Assembly: GCA_016210565.1 (NCBI GenBank)
Contig: JACQUA010000098.1
Span: 1-49,650, forward strand
From: Chloroflexota bacterium
GTDB lineage: Bacteria; Chloroflexota; Dehalococcoidia; JACQUA01
DNA length: 49,650 nt
Direction: 5' to 3'
In this document: piece after piece, positions 16,788-23,884 of the stretch
Position numbering within the stretch: position 1 is the stretch's first letter
Layout: each line of letters starts with the position of its first letter
Made by a program: the position numbers and the translations under genes
The notes under the pieces: model-generated
What the model was told of the DNA's origin: nothing
Databases searched by the model: none
What the model saw: the letters and a program-made list of their open reading frames with translations, nothing else

Positions 16788-16858
16788 CCACGAAAGTCAC
16801 GAAAAGCACGAAAAACGGATAATGGGTTCCTCTTTCGTGTCCTTCGTGTGTTTCGTGG
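16788..16858. repeat. Imperfect inverted repeat, CACGAAA family
   Basis: CCACGAAAGTCACGAAAAGC at 16788 onward faces TTTCGTGTCC...TTTCGTGG ending at 16858. The repeat runs directly into the stop codon of the adjacent SRPBCC gene at 16859. Confidence 0.8.
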
Positions 16859-17254
16859 TTAACTCTTTTCCAGCATCTCCTTCATCGGCTCCCAGTAGAA
16901 ATCCCGCCAGCCCTGCTTGACTCCCTCGTAGTCGTTCTCCGGAATGCCCGTGTGGGTGAGCGTCAGCCGTGTGCCCGCGTCCACTTCCTTCAACGAGAAT
17001 GTCACCGTGGAATAATGGCCCGCGGGCCACTCGCTGGTGCGCCAGGACTGCATGATCTTCTTGTCGGGGACCAGTTCCAGGTTGATCCCCTCGATCCCCC
17101 CGTCCCAGACGCTGAATTTCCCGCCGACTTTCCGGCTGATCTTGGCCACCGAATCAGTGATCCTGGAATGCTTTGACGAGTCCATCAGGGTCTCGAAGAC
17201 ATCATGCGGGTTGGCCTTGAAAGTTACCTGCTGCCGGATATTCTTCGTTTTCAT
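16859..17254 (-). CDS. SRPBCC/AHSA1-type protein
   Basis: 131 residues. IRQQVTFKANPHDVFETLMD at the start, GGKFSVWDGGIEGINLELVP in the middle and the C-terminal GWRDFYWEPMKEMLEK fit the START-like/AHSA1 (activator of Hsp90 ATPase-like) fold, a ligand-binding cavity domain with many unrelated roles. ATG 17254 chosen because GGAGACAAG precedes it and the fold begins at once. The longer open frame to 17395 adds unrelated residues. The stop codon abuts a dispersed inverted repeat. Single gene on its strand. Confidence 0.85.
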   Translation of the reverse strand: MKTKNIRQQVTFKANPHDVFETLMDSSKHSRITDSVAKISRKVGGKFSVWDGGIEGINLELVPDKKIMQSWRTSEWPAGHYSTVTFSLKEVDAGTRLTLTHTGIPENDYEGVKQGWRDFYWEPMKEMLEKS

Positions 17255-17557
17255 GATCTTGTCTCCATGCAATTCCCCGAGTAGCAGCACAGGCGTACCA
17301 GCCAGTGGGGGCCGTATTCTGCGCGTCCGTTGGGTGTGCCAGTGGCTGTTTCCCGGGCCGTTGGCATGGGTCGATGCCCATGCGATATTATACATTGTTG
17401 CCCGTGAGCCGTCTCGGCCAATTCAAAGAGATGATTTCGCTTCCGTCGCGTGAAAGCTGCCTATGGGGGGATTATGTGGCTTCGCGAGCAGGACTTGAGC
17501 GCGGAAACTATTGAATACGAACTTCAGCAGGAACAGAACCCAAAAGACTGGAAGTTC

Positions 17558-17791
17558 GTGCCTGAACTTTCGCCGGTTTCCTGGGCTGAGTTGGTCAGGC
17601 GGCTTCACAAGCTCGGATTCGAAGGCCCATTGAAGGGCGTGAAGCACCCGTATACGACCAAAGGCGATTTGGTACTGACTATCCCGAGATGGCCCAGACT
17701 GCTTGACTGGAATGCCATGGGATTGCTTCGTCCCGGTGCGGTCGGGACTCGCAATGACGGCGCACACCGTGCGCCGCTACCAGGTCCGTAG
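17558..17791 (+). pseudogene. hicA: hicA-family toxin truncated by a repeat
   Basis: Starting at GTG 17558, PELSPVSWAELVRRLHKLGF then EGPLKGVKHPYTTKGDLVLTIP match the GGKHPY variant of HicA mRNA interferases up to 17686. Family members then continue with NPH and a C-terminal helix ending in ILRQAGI. Here the frame instead runs into a GATTGCTTCG...CGCAATGAC dispersed repeat (compare 21255-21350) and stops at 17791. The C-terminal third is missing, so activity is doubtful. No hicB is found next to it. The frame is open back to 17450 without recognised similarity. Confidence 0.75.
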
Positions 17792-18029
17792 GGTGGGGGA
17801 AGCGGGCTGACCCTCCATACCCTGGTTGGCCTGGCATTCATCGATAAGACGCGCCGACTGGCGTCCCTACGCCCTGTGAGCGTAACCCACCACACCGGGA
17901 AGTGGGTCCAGGCGCATCCCGGGCCAGGATCACGCATGGTGCGCTTCCGTCTGGGGATGTGGTGGGTTCCGCGCGCAACAGCGACGAAGGTTCGTCCGCA
18001 TCTGGCCGTGCGCGCTTCACCCACCCTAC
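17788..18029. repeat. GGTGGGT-bounded element pair (106 bp + 71 bp)
   Basis: Plus copy 17788-17893 (106 bp, GTAGGGTGGGG to ACCCACCAC, with CATCGATAAGACG inside) and minus copy 17959-18029 (71 bp, ending ACCCACCCTAC). 65 bp of spacer separate them. The block as a whole has inverted ends. 18030-18079 continues with a GGACAGGC...GCCTGTCC palindrome leading to the MBL gene's stop. Confidence 0.85.
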
Positions 18030-18079
18030 GTCTGGACAGGCAGGGACGCCTGTCCTACGGGGCACGCGGCAGCGTGCCG

Positions 18080-19471
18080 CTACGGAGCCTTGACGAGGGG
18101 CAGTTTGGCGTCTTTCCAGGCGGTCATCCCGCCGGCGAGGTTCCTGACATCTTTGAAGCCCCGGCGCTTCAGAATGCTCGCGGCTGTGCTGGAACGGTTG
18201 CCCAGGGAACAGGTCACGGCTAACGCGGCGTCGGCCGGGACTTCGGCGATGCGTTTCTCCAATTCGCCCAGTTCGATGTGCAGCGCGCCCGGGACGTGGC
18301 CGGTGGCCCACTCCGACTCTTCGCGGACGTCCAGCAATGCCACGGCTTTCTTCTGCATCTCCTGGTAGACCTCCTCGGGGGTGGTCAACTCCACCGTTTC
18401 CACCGGGTAACCGGCCTGCTGCCAGGCCTCCATGCCACCCTCGGGGTATCCGGCGAGGTCGTCGTAGCCCACACGGATGGCCTGGCGGACGATGGCCTCC
18501 AGTTTCTCCTCGCTCTGGGGGACAATAATCAGGGGATGCTCCGGAGGCACGACCCATCCAAGATAGGTAGCGAAAGAGTCGCGCAACGGGTTGCTGTAAG
18601 CCCCGCGAATATGCCCGCGGGCAAAATCCCTGAATGGACGGGCGTCAACCGCGATCGCCCCTTTGTCCAGCAGCCCTTTTACGCGTTGGGGCGGCAGCGG
18701 TGGTGGGATGGGGAGGTCGCCGAGGATTCTGGGACCCTTCCGGTTGACCGCGGCCATGCGGCGGAAGTAATCGGGGTAGGATGGCAGCCCTTCCAGGGCG
18801 ACTTTGATGAAATCCTCTTCCGAAGCGGCCTTGAGAAGACGGTTGTGCTGCCTTTCCTGGCCGATAGTGGTCGCGCGCTTCTTCTCCTCGCCCTCTTCGG
18901 AAGCGATGCAGAAGGAACCAGCCCCGTGGGTGGGGTAGACCCTGGTCTCGTCCGGCAAAGGCATCAACTTATCGTGCAGGGTGTGGTAGAGCTGGTGGGT
19001 CAGGGAATGGGTGTGCTCATGGCCCAGGAGATCGGTGCGGGCGGCGCCTCCAACAATCAGGGCCCCGCCGCTGAAGAGCGCCGCGGGCTCCTTGCTCCCT
19101 TCTTCTCTGACAAGGAAGCTGAGGTGCTCCGGGCTGTGCCCGGGAGTTTCCAGTACCTGGATGGCAAGCTTGCCCGTCTTGAGCCGGTCGCCCTCTTTCA
19201 AGGAGAGGTGATGGAACTGGAGGTTGCCCGCCGCGCTGGCGCCGATGTGGGCGCCGGTCCGCGCCGCCAGCTCACGGCTTCCCGAAACGAAATCGGCGTG
19301 GAGATGCGTCTCCAGGGCATGGGTGATGGCAAGACCGAGTTCCCTGGCCACGTTGAGGTAGATATCAACGTCGCGCTGGGGGTCGATGATGACGGCCACC
19401 CGGTCTTCCGGGGAGCCGACCAGGTAAGAGCTGTTGCCGAGTCCTTCCACGACGAATTGCTTGATGAGCAT
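18080..19471 (-). CDS. MBL-fold persulfide-dioxygenase-like plus two rhodanese domains
   Basis: 463 residues. Residues 1-235 are a metallo-beta-lactamase fold with ETHLHADFVSG (H56, H58, D60), H112, D147 and H182, the ETHE1/CstB-type non-haem iron site that oxidises persulfide sulfur. Two rhodanese domains follow. The first (265-360) has no cysteine in its active loop (IIVPQSEEK), so it looks inactive. The second (365-460) has the catalytic loop CSLGNRS with C421. The order is that of BLH/CstB-type sulfide detoxification proteins. ATG 19471 with GGGAGG upstream; the frame stays open to 20029 only by chance across the OsmC gene. Confidence 0.92.
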   Translation of the reverse strand: MLIKQFVVEGLGNSSYLVGSPEDRVAVIIDPQRDVDIYLNVARELGLAITHALETHLHADFVSGSRELAARTGAHIGASAAGNLQFHHLSLKEGDRLKTGKLAIQVLETPGHSPEHLSFLVREEGSKEPAALFSGGALIVGGAARTDLLGHEHTHSLTHQLYHTLHDKLMPLPDETRVYPTHGAGSFCIASEEGEEKKRATTIGQERQHNRLLKAASEEDFIKVALEGLPSYPDYFRRMAAVNRKGPRILGDLPIPPPLPPQRVKGLLDKGAIAVDARPFRDFARGHIRGAYSNPLRDSFATYLGWVVPPEHPLIIVPQSEEKLEAIVRQAIRVGYDDLAGYPEGGMEAWQQAGYPVETVELTTPEEVYQEMQKKAVALLDVREESEWATGHVPGALHIELGELEKRIAEVPADAALAVTCSLGNRSSTAASILKRRGFKDVRNLAGGMTAWKDAKLPLVKAP

Positions 19472-19489
19472 GGAAACCTCCCGGAAGTC

Positions 19490-19598
19490 AGAAGTCGGCA
19501 TTCGGCGCTCGGCGCCGGCCCCGCAATAGGTGACGTCTGATAGCTGATGTCTGACAGCCAATGGCCGATAGCCGATGGCTGTTAGCTGATAGCTGATA
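19490..19598. repeat. GCTGATAGC-type tandem and palindromic repeats
   Basis: Runs of TAGCTGATAGCTGATAGC and GGCCGATAGCCGATGGC with an AAGTCAGAAGTCGG word. The same kind of tract (GTCGGTAGTCGGTAGTCAAC) occurs at 49507-49527. Confidence 0.75.
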
Positions 19599-19599
19599 G

Positions 19600-20133
19600 C
19601 TAGATGCGGGAATAGTCCAGTTTGGTCTGTAACTTGATGCGCTCCGTCAGGCCGTACACCGCGGGGCAACGGTCGCGCGCCTGGCGCTCGGCTTCCTCTA
19701 TCTCTTCTTTTGGCGCGTCGCCTTCCGCCTGCAGGAATATGCGTACCTCTTCGATGATGGGCTCGCGGGACAGGCCGTAGACCTGGGAAAAGTTGAGGTC
19801 CCCTTCGGCCTGAGAAGTTACTTTCTTCAGCTTTATGCCCATGGAACTGGCGGTGACCACGAAGATGCTGGTGTAGCAGGAGAGGATGCCGTAGAGGCAG
19901 TAGTGGAGGGGACCGGGGCGTGTGCCCTGGCCGCCCATGCCGCTGGGTCCGTCCGCCTCGAGGACGGTCTTGCCGCCTTCGTGGCTGATTTCCGCCCTGA
20001 ACTGAGGTCCTCCGGGCTGGAAGAGCCACTGCCCGCTGACCTTCTGGAGACGTTTCGCCTTGCTCCTGTCGGCGCGGGCTTCGGCGATGGCCTTTTCGAG
20101 GCCGGAGGTATTAACGTTGTTGAAGTCCACCAT
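19600..20133 (-). CDS. OsmC/Ohr-family thiol peroxidase-like protein
   Basis: 177 residues. The two family cysteines are visible in CLYGILSCYTSIFVV and ARDRCPAVYGL. RPGPLHYCLYGILSC and EADGPSGMGG also fit. OsmC proteins reduce organic hydroperoxides or handle reactive sulfur. It lies 128 bp upstream of the MBL-rhodanese gene on the same strand, which favours a sulfur or peroxide-stress role (inference). ATG with GAAAGGAGG. The gap between the two genes is pure repeat. Confidence 0.9.
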   Translation of the reverse strand: MVDFNNVNTSGLEKAIAEARADRSKAKRLQKVSGQWLFQPGGPQFRAEISHEGGKTVLEADGPSGMGGQGTRPGPLHYCLYGILSCYTSIFVVTASSMGIKLKKVTSQAEGDLNFSQVYGLSREPIIEEVRIFLQAEGDAPKEEIEEAERQARDRCPAVYGLTERIKLQTKLDYSRI

Positions 20134-20153
20134 GGTATTCCTCCTTTCAGCGC

Positions 20154-20295
20154 CGGTACCACAGGCCGCCGTGCCTGTGAGAGACCGATTTCGGGAATGT
20201 TGCTATTTCGTTCAGGAGCTTCATCGAGCCTCGACGGAGAGTTCCCGAATCCCCCTTAGTCCCCCTTTATCCCCCTTGTTCAAAGGGGGATAAGA
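20154..20295. repeat. CACAGGC and CCCCCTT dispersed repeats
   Basis: GTACCACAGGC...GTGCCTGTGAGAG at 20155-20183 belongs to the CACAGGC family (23464, 30005, 30141-30247, 47571). 20247-20290 carries CCCCCTTAGTCCCCCTTT ahead of a CAAAGGGGGA arm, the family also seen at 30845-30885 and inside ligD at 45591-45636. Confidence 0.8.
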
Positions 20296-20302
20296 ACCGG
20301 CG

Positions 20303-21109
20303 TTAGCTGCCCACGGTTTCGATGCGGAAGTGGAGGATGCCGATGGGAGCGTTCACCTCCACTATGTCGCCGGGAGATTTCCCCAGAAGCGATTTGCCCA
20401 GGGGTGACACGAAGGAGATTTTTCCCTTTGCCAGGTCGGCCTCGCGGGCGTCCACGAGTTTGAACTGAAGCGCTTCGCCGGTGCTCTCGTTCTTCAAAAA
20501 GACAGTGCTGCCGATGGTGGCTTTGGCAGCCGGCTCCTGTTCCCCAACAATGACCGCTGACTTCAGAGTCGCCTCCAGTTCCTGTATCTTTGATTGGACA
20601 TGGGCCAGGGCCTCCCGGGCCGCATCGAGGGGCGCGTTTTCCCGGAAATCCTTGTCTTCCCGTGCCCGTGTGATTTCCTCGGTGAAGCGCGGCACCTCGG
20701 TCTTTTTCAAGGATTCCAACTGGGATTTCAGCTCGGCATGGCCCTCGGCGGTGAGGACTTTGGGTACTGTCGGGGTTTGGCGGCGCTTGCCTTTGGAGGT
20801 CTTGGCCGGGGCGGGGGGTGGTTTGAGGTGGACGGAGAGGTTGGCGGGGGTGATGCCCTGCTTTTGCAGGTACTTCAGGAAGCTCTTGACCGGTTCCAGC
20901 CTTTTCAGGTAGTCGCCTCCGCCCCTTGCCACCTGCTCCGCGTAGTTGCCTATTTCGGGCGGCGTGAGGCTTGAAGCGGGGTGGTTCAGGCCGAACCAGC
21001 GAAGAAAACGATTGGTTTCCTGGCTCAATTTGGCCCTGTCATCCGCGGAAAAGGCGGCCAGGAACCTGTTGGCGGCTTCTTGTAAGGTGAGGTTCGAATT
21101 GGTTACCAT
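20303..21109 (-). CDS. greA: GreA/GreB elongation factor fused to an integrase-like N-domain
   Basis: 268 residues against about 158 for ordinary GreA. Residues 119-190 are the GreA coiled coil with the tip DKDFRENAPLDAARE (conserved acidic D and EN), and 195-266 the FKBP-like C-domain with SFVSPLGKSLLGKSPGD. These rescue backtracked RNA polymerase by stimulating transcript cleavage. Residues 7-95 (LTLQEAANRFLAAF, NRFLRWFGLN, VKSFLKYLQKQG) look like the helical core-binding domain of tyrosine recombinases, joined by a Pro/Lys linker. The N-domain assignment is by pattern only. The OsmC gene is downstream. Confidence 0.82.
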   Translation of the reverse strand: MVTNSNLTLQEAANRFLAAFSADDRAKLSQETNRFLRWFGLNHPASSLTPPEIGNYAEQVARGGGDYLKRLEPVKSFLKYLQKQGITPANLSVHLKPPPAPAKTSKGKRRQTPTVPKVLTAEGHAELKSQLESLKKTEVPRFTEEITRAREDKDFRENAPLDAAREALAHVQSKIQELEATLKSAVIVGEQEPAAKATIGSTVFLKNESTGEALQFKLVDAREADLAKGKISFVSPLGKSLLGKSPGDIVEVNAPIGILHFRIETVGS

Positions 21110-21212
21110 CTATATACAGCCTTGTCTTCTTGCTTAGCGTTATTCATGAAAGCTATTTTAGTGGACGGAGAGACAGTACGTCAATTTTGGCTTTCCCCAC
21201 GCTCCAACAAAA

Positions 21213-21241
21213 AGCGGGCGGCCCCACAGGGGCCGCCCGCT
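21213..21241 (-). terminator. Intrinsic terminator of the first OYE-like gene
   Basis: GCGGGCGGCCCC and GGGGCCGCCCGC (plus flanking A/T pair) form a 13-bp stem with loop ACA, followed on the minus strand by TTTTTGTTGG. It stands about 120 bp after the stop of the gene at 21364. Confidence 0.85.
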
Positions 21242-21254
21242 CAAGTGGGCTATC

Positions 21255-21350
21255 TTTGCGAGGAATCCCGATAGAATCGGGATGGCTGAGCAATCTCCGG
21301 GATGGCCAGCCAACCAGGGGATTGCTTCGCTTCGCTCGCAATGGCAGGCC
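21255..21350. repeat. GCGAGGAATCCC / GATTGCTTCG dispersed repeat
   Basis: GCGAGGAATCCCGATAGAAT with an inner CCCGAT-ATCGGG palindrome, ending GATTGCTTCGCTTCGCTCGC and AATGGC. The second half is the family that truncates hicA at 17687-17760. Confidence 0.75.
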
Positions 21351-21363
21351 GATGACGGGCTGA

Positions 21364-23316
21364 TTAGACCGCCAGTCCGGCCCGGAAGGCCTCGTCGGTG
21401 GTGTCGATGAGCCTTCTCGGCTTGACGCAGTCACCCACCACGTGGAGAGCGGCCACCTTGCCCTGCAGGGCTTTGGCCAGGGTATCATCGGCTTTCATGC
21501 CGACGGCGATGATGATGGTATCGGCATCGAAGAACACCGATTTGCCGTTCTGCACGCCGCGGACCCCGAGGAAGGTGATTTCCTTGACGTTGACGTTGGC
21601 TTCGCTCCTGACGCCGAACTTCTTCATGTCCAGAAGCAGGTTCCAGCGGGTAAGACGCCCCACGTCCACGGCGAAGCGGGGTAGGATTTCCAGGACGGTC
21701 ACTTTCTTGCCCTGGTGTCCGAGCATCTCGGCGGTCTCGCAGCCCACCATGCCGCCGCCGATGATCACGACGTTGCCGACCACCGGCTTCTTGCCGGAGA
21801 GAATGTCCAGCGCGGTGGCCACGGAAGGCCACTTTAGGCCCGGGATGTCCGGGATAACCGGCTTCGAACCGGTGGCCACGATGACGGAGTCGGCCTTGAA
21901 ATCCAGGACGTCCTGGGGATCGGCCTTCTTCTTAAGTTGTACGTTGACCCCGGCCTTGCCGACCTGGGTGATCTGGTATCTCATGAATTCCGCCAGATGT
22001 TCCTTGTGCATCGGGACCGTGGCCTGGTTCAGCAGCCCGCCCAGTTTGTCGGAGGCCTCCCACAGGGTGACCTTGTGACCTCTCCTGGCGGCGACGGTGG
22101 CGGCTTCGAGCCCGGCCGGGCCGCCGCCGATGACCAGCACCTTTTTGGGCGCCGCCACGGGTTTGATGGCGTAGGGCTCTTCCTTACCGGCCTGCGGGTT
22201 GACGCTGCAGCCGACCGGCGTGTCCACCATCTCCACGCACTTGCTGCAGACAATGCAGGAGCGGATGTCTTCGTATCTGGCTTCCTTGACCAGGTTGGCC
22301 AGGTTCTGCTCGGCGATGAAGGCCCGGCCCCAGACCACGATGTCGGCCCGGCCGTCAACCAGCGCCTGCTCGGCGATGAAGGGATCGGGAATGCGCATGC
22401 CGGTGGCCACCGGCACCTTGACCACTTTCTTGAGGGCTTCGGCCAGATGGACCCAGGCGCCGTCCGGGGCGTACCAGTTCATGGCAGGGTGGGTGGACTC
22501 GTGCCAGGCGGGAACCTCGTCGAAGGCAGCATAGCCTGCCTTTTCGAGAATCTTGGCCATTTCCTGGGCGTCTTCCAGATTGTAGCCGGCGTCGAAGACC
22601 AGGTCGGAGGTGGCCAGCTTGGTGATAACCGGGAAATCTTCTCCCGCCTTCCTCTTGATATTGGCAATGATTTCGGTGACGATACGCAGGCGGTTTTCCA
22701 ACGAGCCGCCATATTCGTCCGTTCGTTTGTTAGTCAGGGGTGACAGCCAGTGGCACAGCATGTAGCCCGCGCCGAGCATCACTTCGATCATGTCGAACCC
22801 GGCTTCCCGGGCCCGTTTGGCGCCGTCGCCGTAGCCTTCGATGATGCCCCGGATTTGCTCTTTGGTGCACGCGATGCGGGGAACTTGCCGGCCGGGAGCG
22901 CCCAACCTGAAGGCGAGCTCCTGGCGTCCGGCCGTGGGACTCAGGCCGGAGGGACTGGGGATGACTACGTCGTCATAGGGGCCGAATGACCAGCCGTAGC
23001 CAACGCCGAACTGGGGGAAGATTTTGGCGCCGTGTTTGTGAACGACGCCGCTGAGTTCCTTCAGGCCGGGGATGAATTTCTCGTCCCAGAAACCAGTCAG
23101 GGGTGAGAACTCGGCCACTCTGGCCGCGGTGGAGGCAATTCCGATGAGGCCGGCGCCGCCGACGGACCGGGCTTCGTAGAAATTCTTCAACCGGGGGGTG
23201 ACGAACCCGTTTTCGGCGTAGCCGATGGCGAAGGCGGGTATCTTGATCCGGTTTCTTATTTCGACATTACCGATCTTGATTGGCTCAAAGAGCTTCTTAA
23301 GCTTGACCTGGGACAC
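21364..23316 (-). CDS. OYE/2,4-dienoyl-CoA-reductase-like flavo-Fe-S enzyme 1
   Basis: 650 residues. Residues 1-345 are an FMN TIM barrel (LFEPIKIGNVEIRNRI, TNKRTDEYGGSLENRLR). C354, C357, C360 and C370 are placed to hold a [4Fe-4S] cluster, and 390-650 is an FAD/NAD(P) reductase part (KKVLVIGGGPAGLEAA, VVIIGGGMVGCETAEML). This is the FadH/trimethylamine-dehydrogenase layout, in which hydride passes from NAD(P)H through FAD, Fe-S and FMN to an enone or enoyl-CoA. The substrate is unknown. Partner paralog at 31056. Terminator at 21213. Confidence 0.9.
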   Translation of the reverse strand: MSQVKLKKLFEPIKIGNVEIRNRIKIPAFAIGYAENGFVTPRLKNFYEARSVGGAGLIGIASTAARVAEFSPLTGFWDEKFIPGLKELSGVVHKHGAKIFPQFGVGYGWSFGPYDDVVIPSPSGLSPTAGRQELAFRLGAPGRQVPRIACTKEQIRGIIEGYGDGAKRAREAGFDMIEVMLGAGYMLCHWLSPLTNKRTDEYGGSLENRLRIVTEIIANIKRKAGEDFPVITKLATSDLVFDAGYNLEDAQEMAKILEKAGYAAFDEVPAWHESTHPAMNWYAPDGAWVHLAEALKKVVKVPVATGMRIPDPFIAEQALVDGRADIVVWGRAFIAEQNLANLVKEARYEDIRSCIVCSKCVEMVDTPVGCSVNPQAGKEEPYAIKPVAAPKKVLVIGGGPAGLEAATVAARRGHKVTLWEASDKLGGLLNQATVPMHKEHLAEFMRYQITQVGKAGVNVQLKKKADPQDVLDFKADSVIVATGSKPVIPDIPGLKWPSVATALDILSGKKPVVGNVVIIGGGMVGCETAEMLGHQGKKVTVLEILPRFAVDVGRLTRWNLLLDMKKFGVRSEANVNVKEITFLGVRGVQNGKSVFFDADTIIIAVGMKADDTLAKALQGKVAALHVVGDCVKPRRLIDTTDEAFRAGLAV

Positions 23317-23884
23317 TGGTAGTTTCTCTCCTTTTCTGTTTATTGTTAGTCCTGTCTCAACGACACGACTCCTGATAAATCTAAAGGGTGACGTCCTGGC
23401 CTGGTTTCAGGCTTTGTAGTCTCCCATCTCAGGCTAAGCCGGGGAAGAATGACGAAAAATAGACAGTACCACAGGCCACCGTGCCTGTGAGAGCCGCGCT
23501 TTTCATCCATGACGGCGACTGCCCGGCCAAGCACGGTGGGTTAACTCGTCATTTCTTGGTTCCTGCCATGCGCGCCGATCATCCCAGACCGCTTAGCGCC
23601 CGGTGTGGTTTCGAGAACTTTGAGTCAGGCTAGGTATGATTGTCTGGAGTGGACCGTGTCTATCACCTCGGTGCTACTCTGGTCATGTACGGTATCGCTG
23701 CCCTATTATATAAATAATCCGGGGATTTTTGCAAAAGACGCCGATTGCCAATGGGCGAACACGCCACGTTTTGAAGTTTCCATCCTGATGTGACGAGGGC
23801 GCACAATGTGCTCCTCTCTCCGTCGCCGCATCTTCCCGGACGCTGTGGTTTCGTTTATCCGCACCAGCGCGGCTAGATTCGCGG
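23317..23884. other. Gene-free stretch upstream of OYE-like gene 1
   Basis: No credible gene. 23464-23494 is a CACAGGC-family repeat. 23500-23880 shows no repeat I recognise and is the likely regulatory region of the minus-strand gene at 23316. A candidate promoter is listed separately. Confidence 0.6.
23705..23734 (-). promoter_or_regulatory. Candidate promoter for OYE-like gene 1
   Basis: On the minus strand, TTGCAA (23729-23734) and TATAAT (23705-23710) are 18 bp apart within a locally AT-rich patch. It would give a leader of about 390 nt, which is long, so confidence is low. Confidence 0.35.

Noticed and set aside
18080-20029. 649-codon reading of the MBL-rhodanese gene
   Set aside because: The first 186 codons run through the OsmC gene in another frame and through repeats. 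The enzyme starts cleanly at 19471 with a ribosome site.
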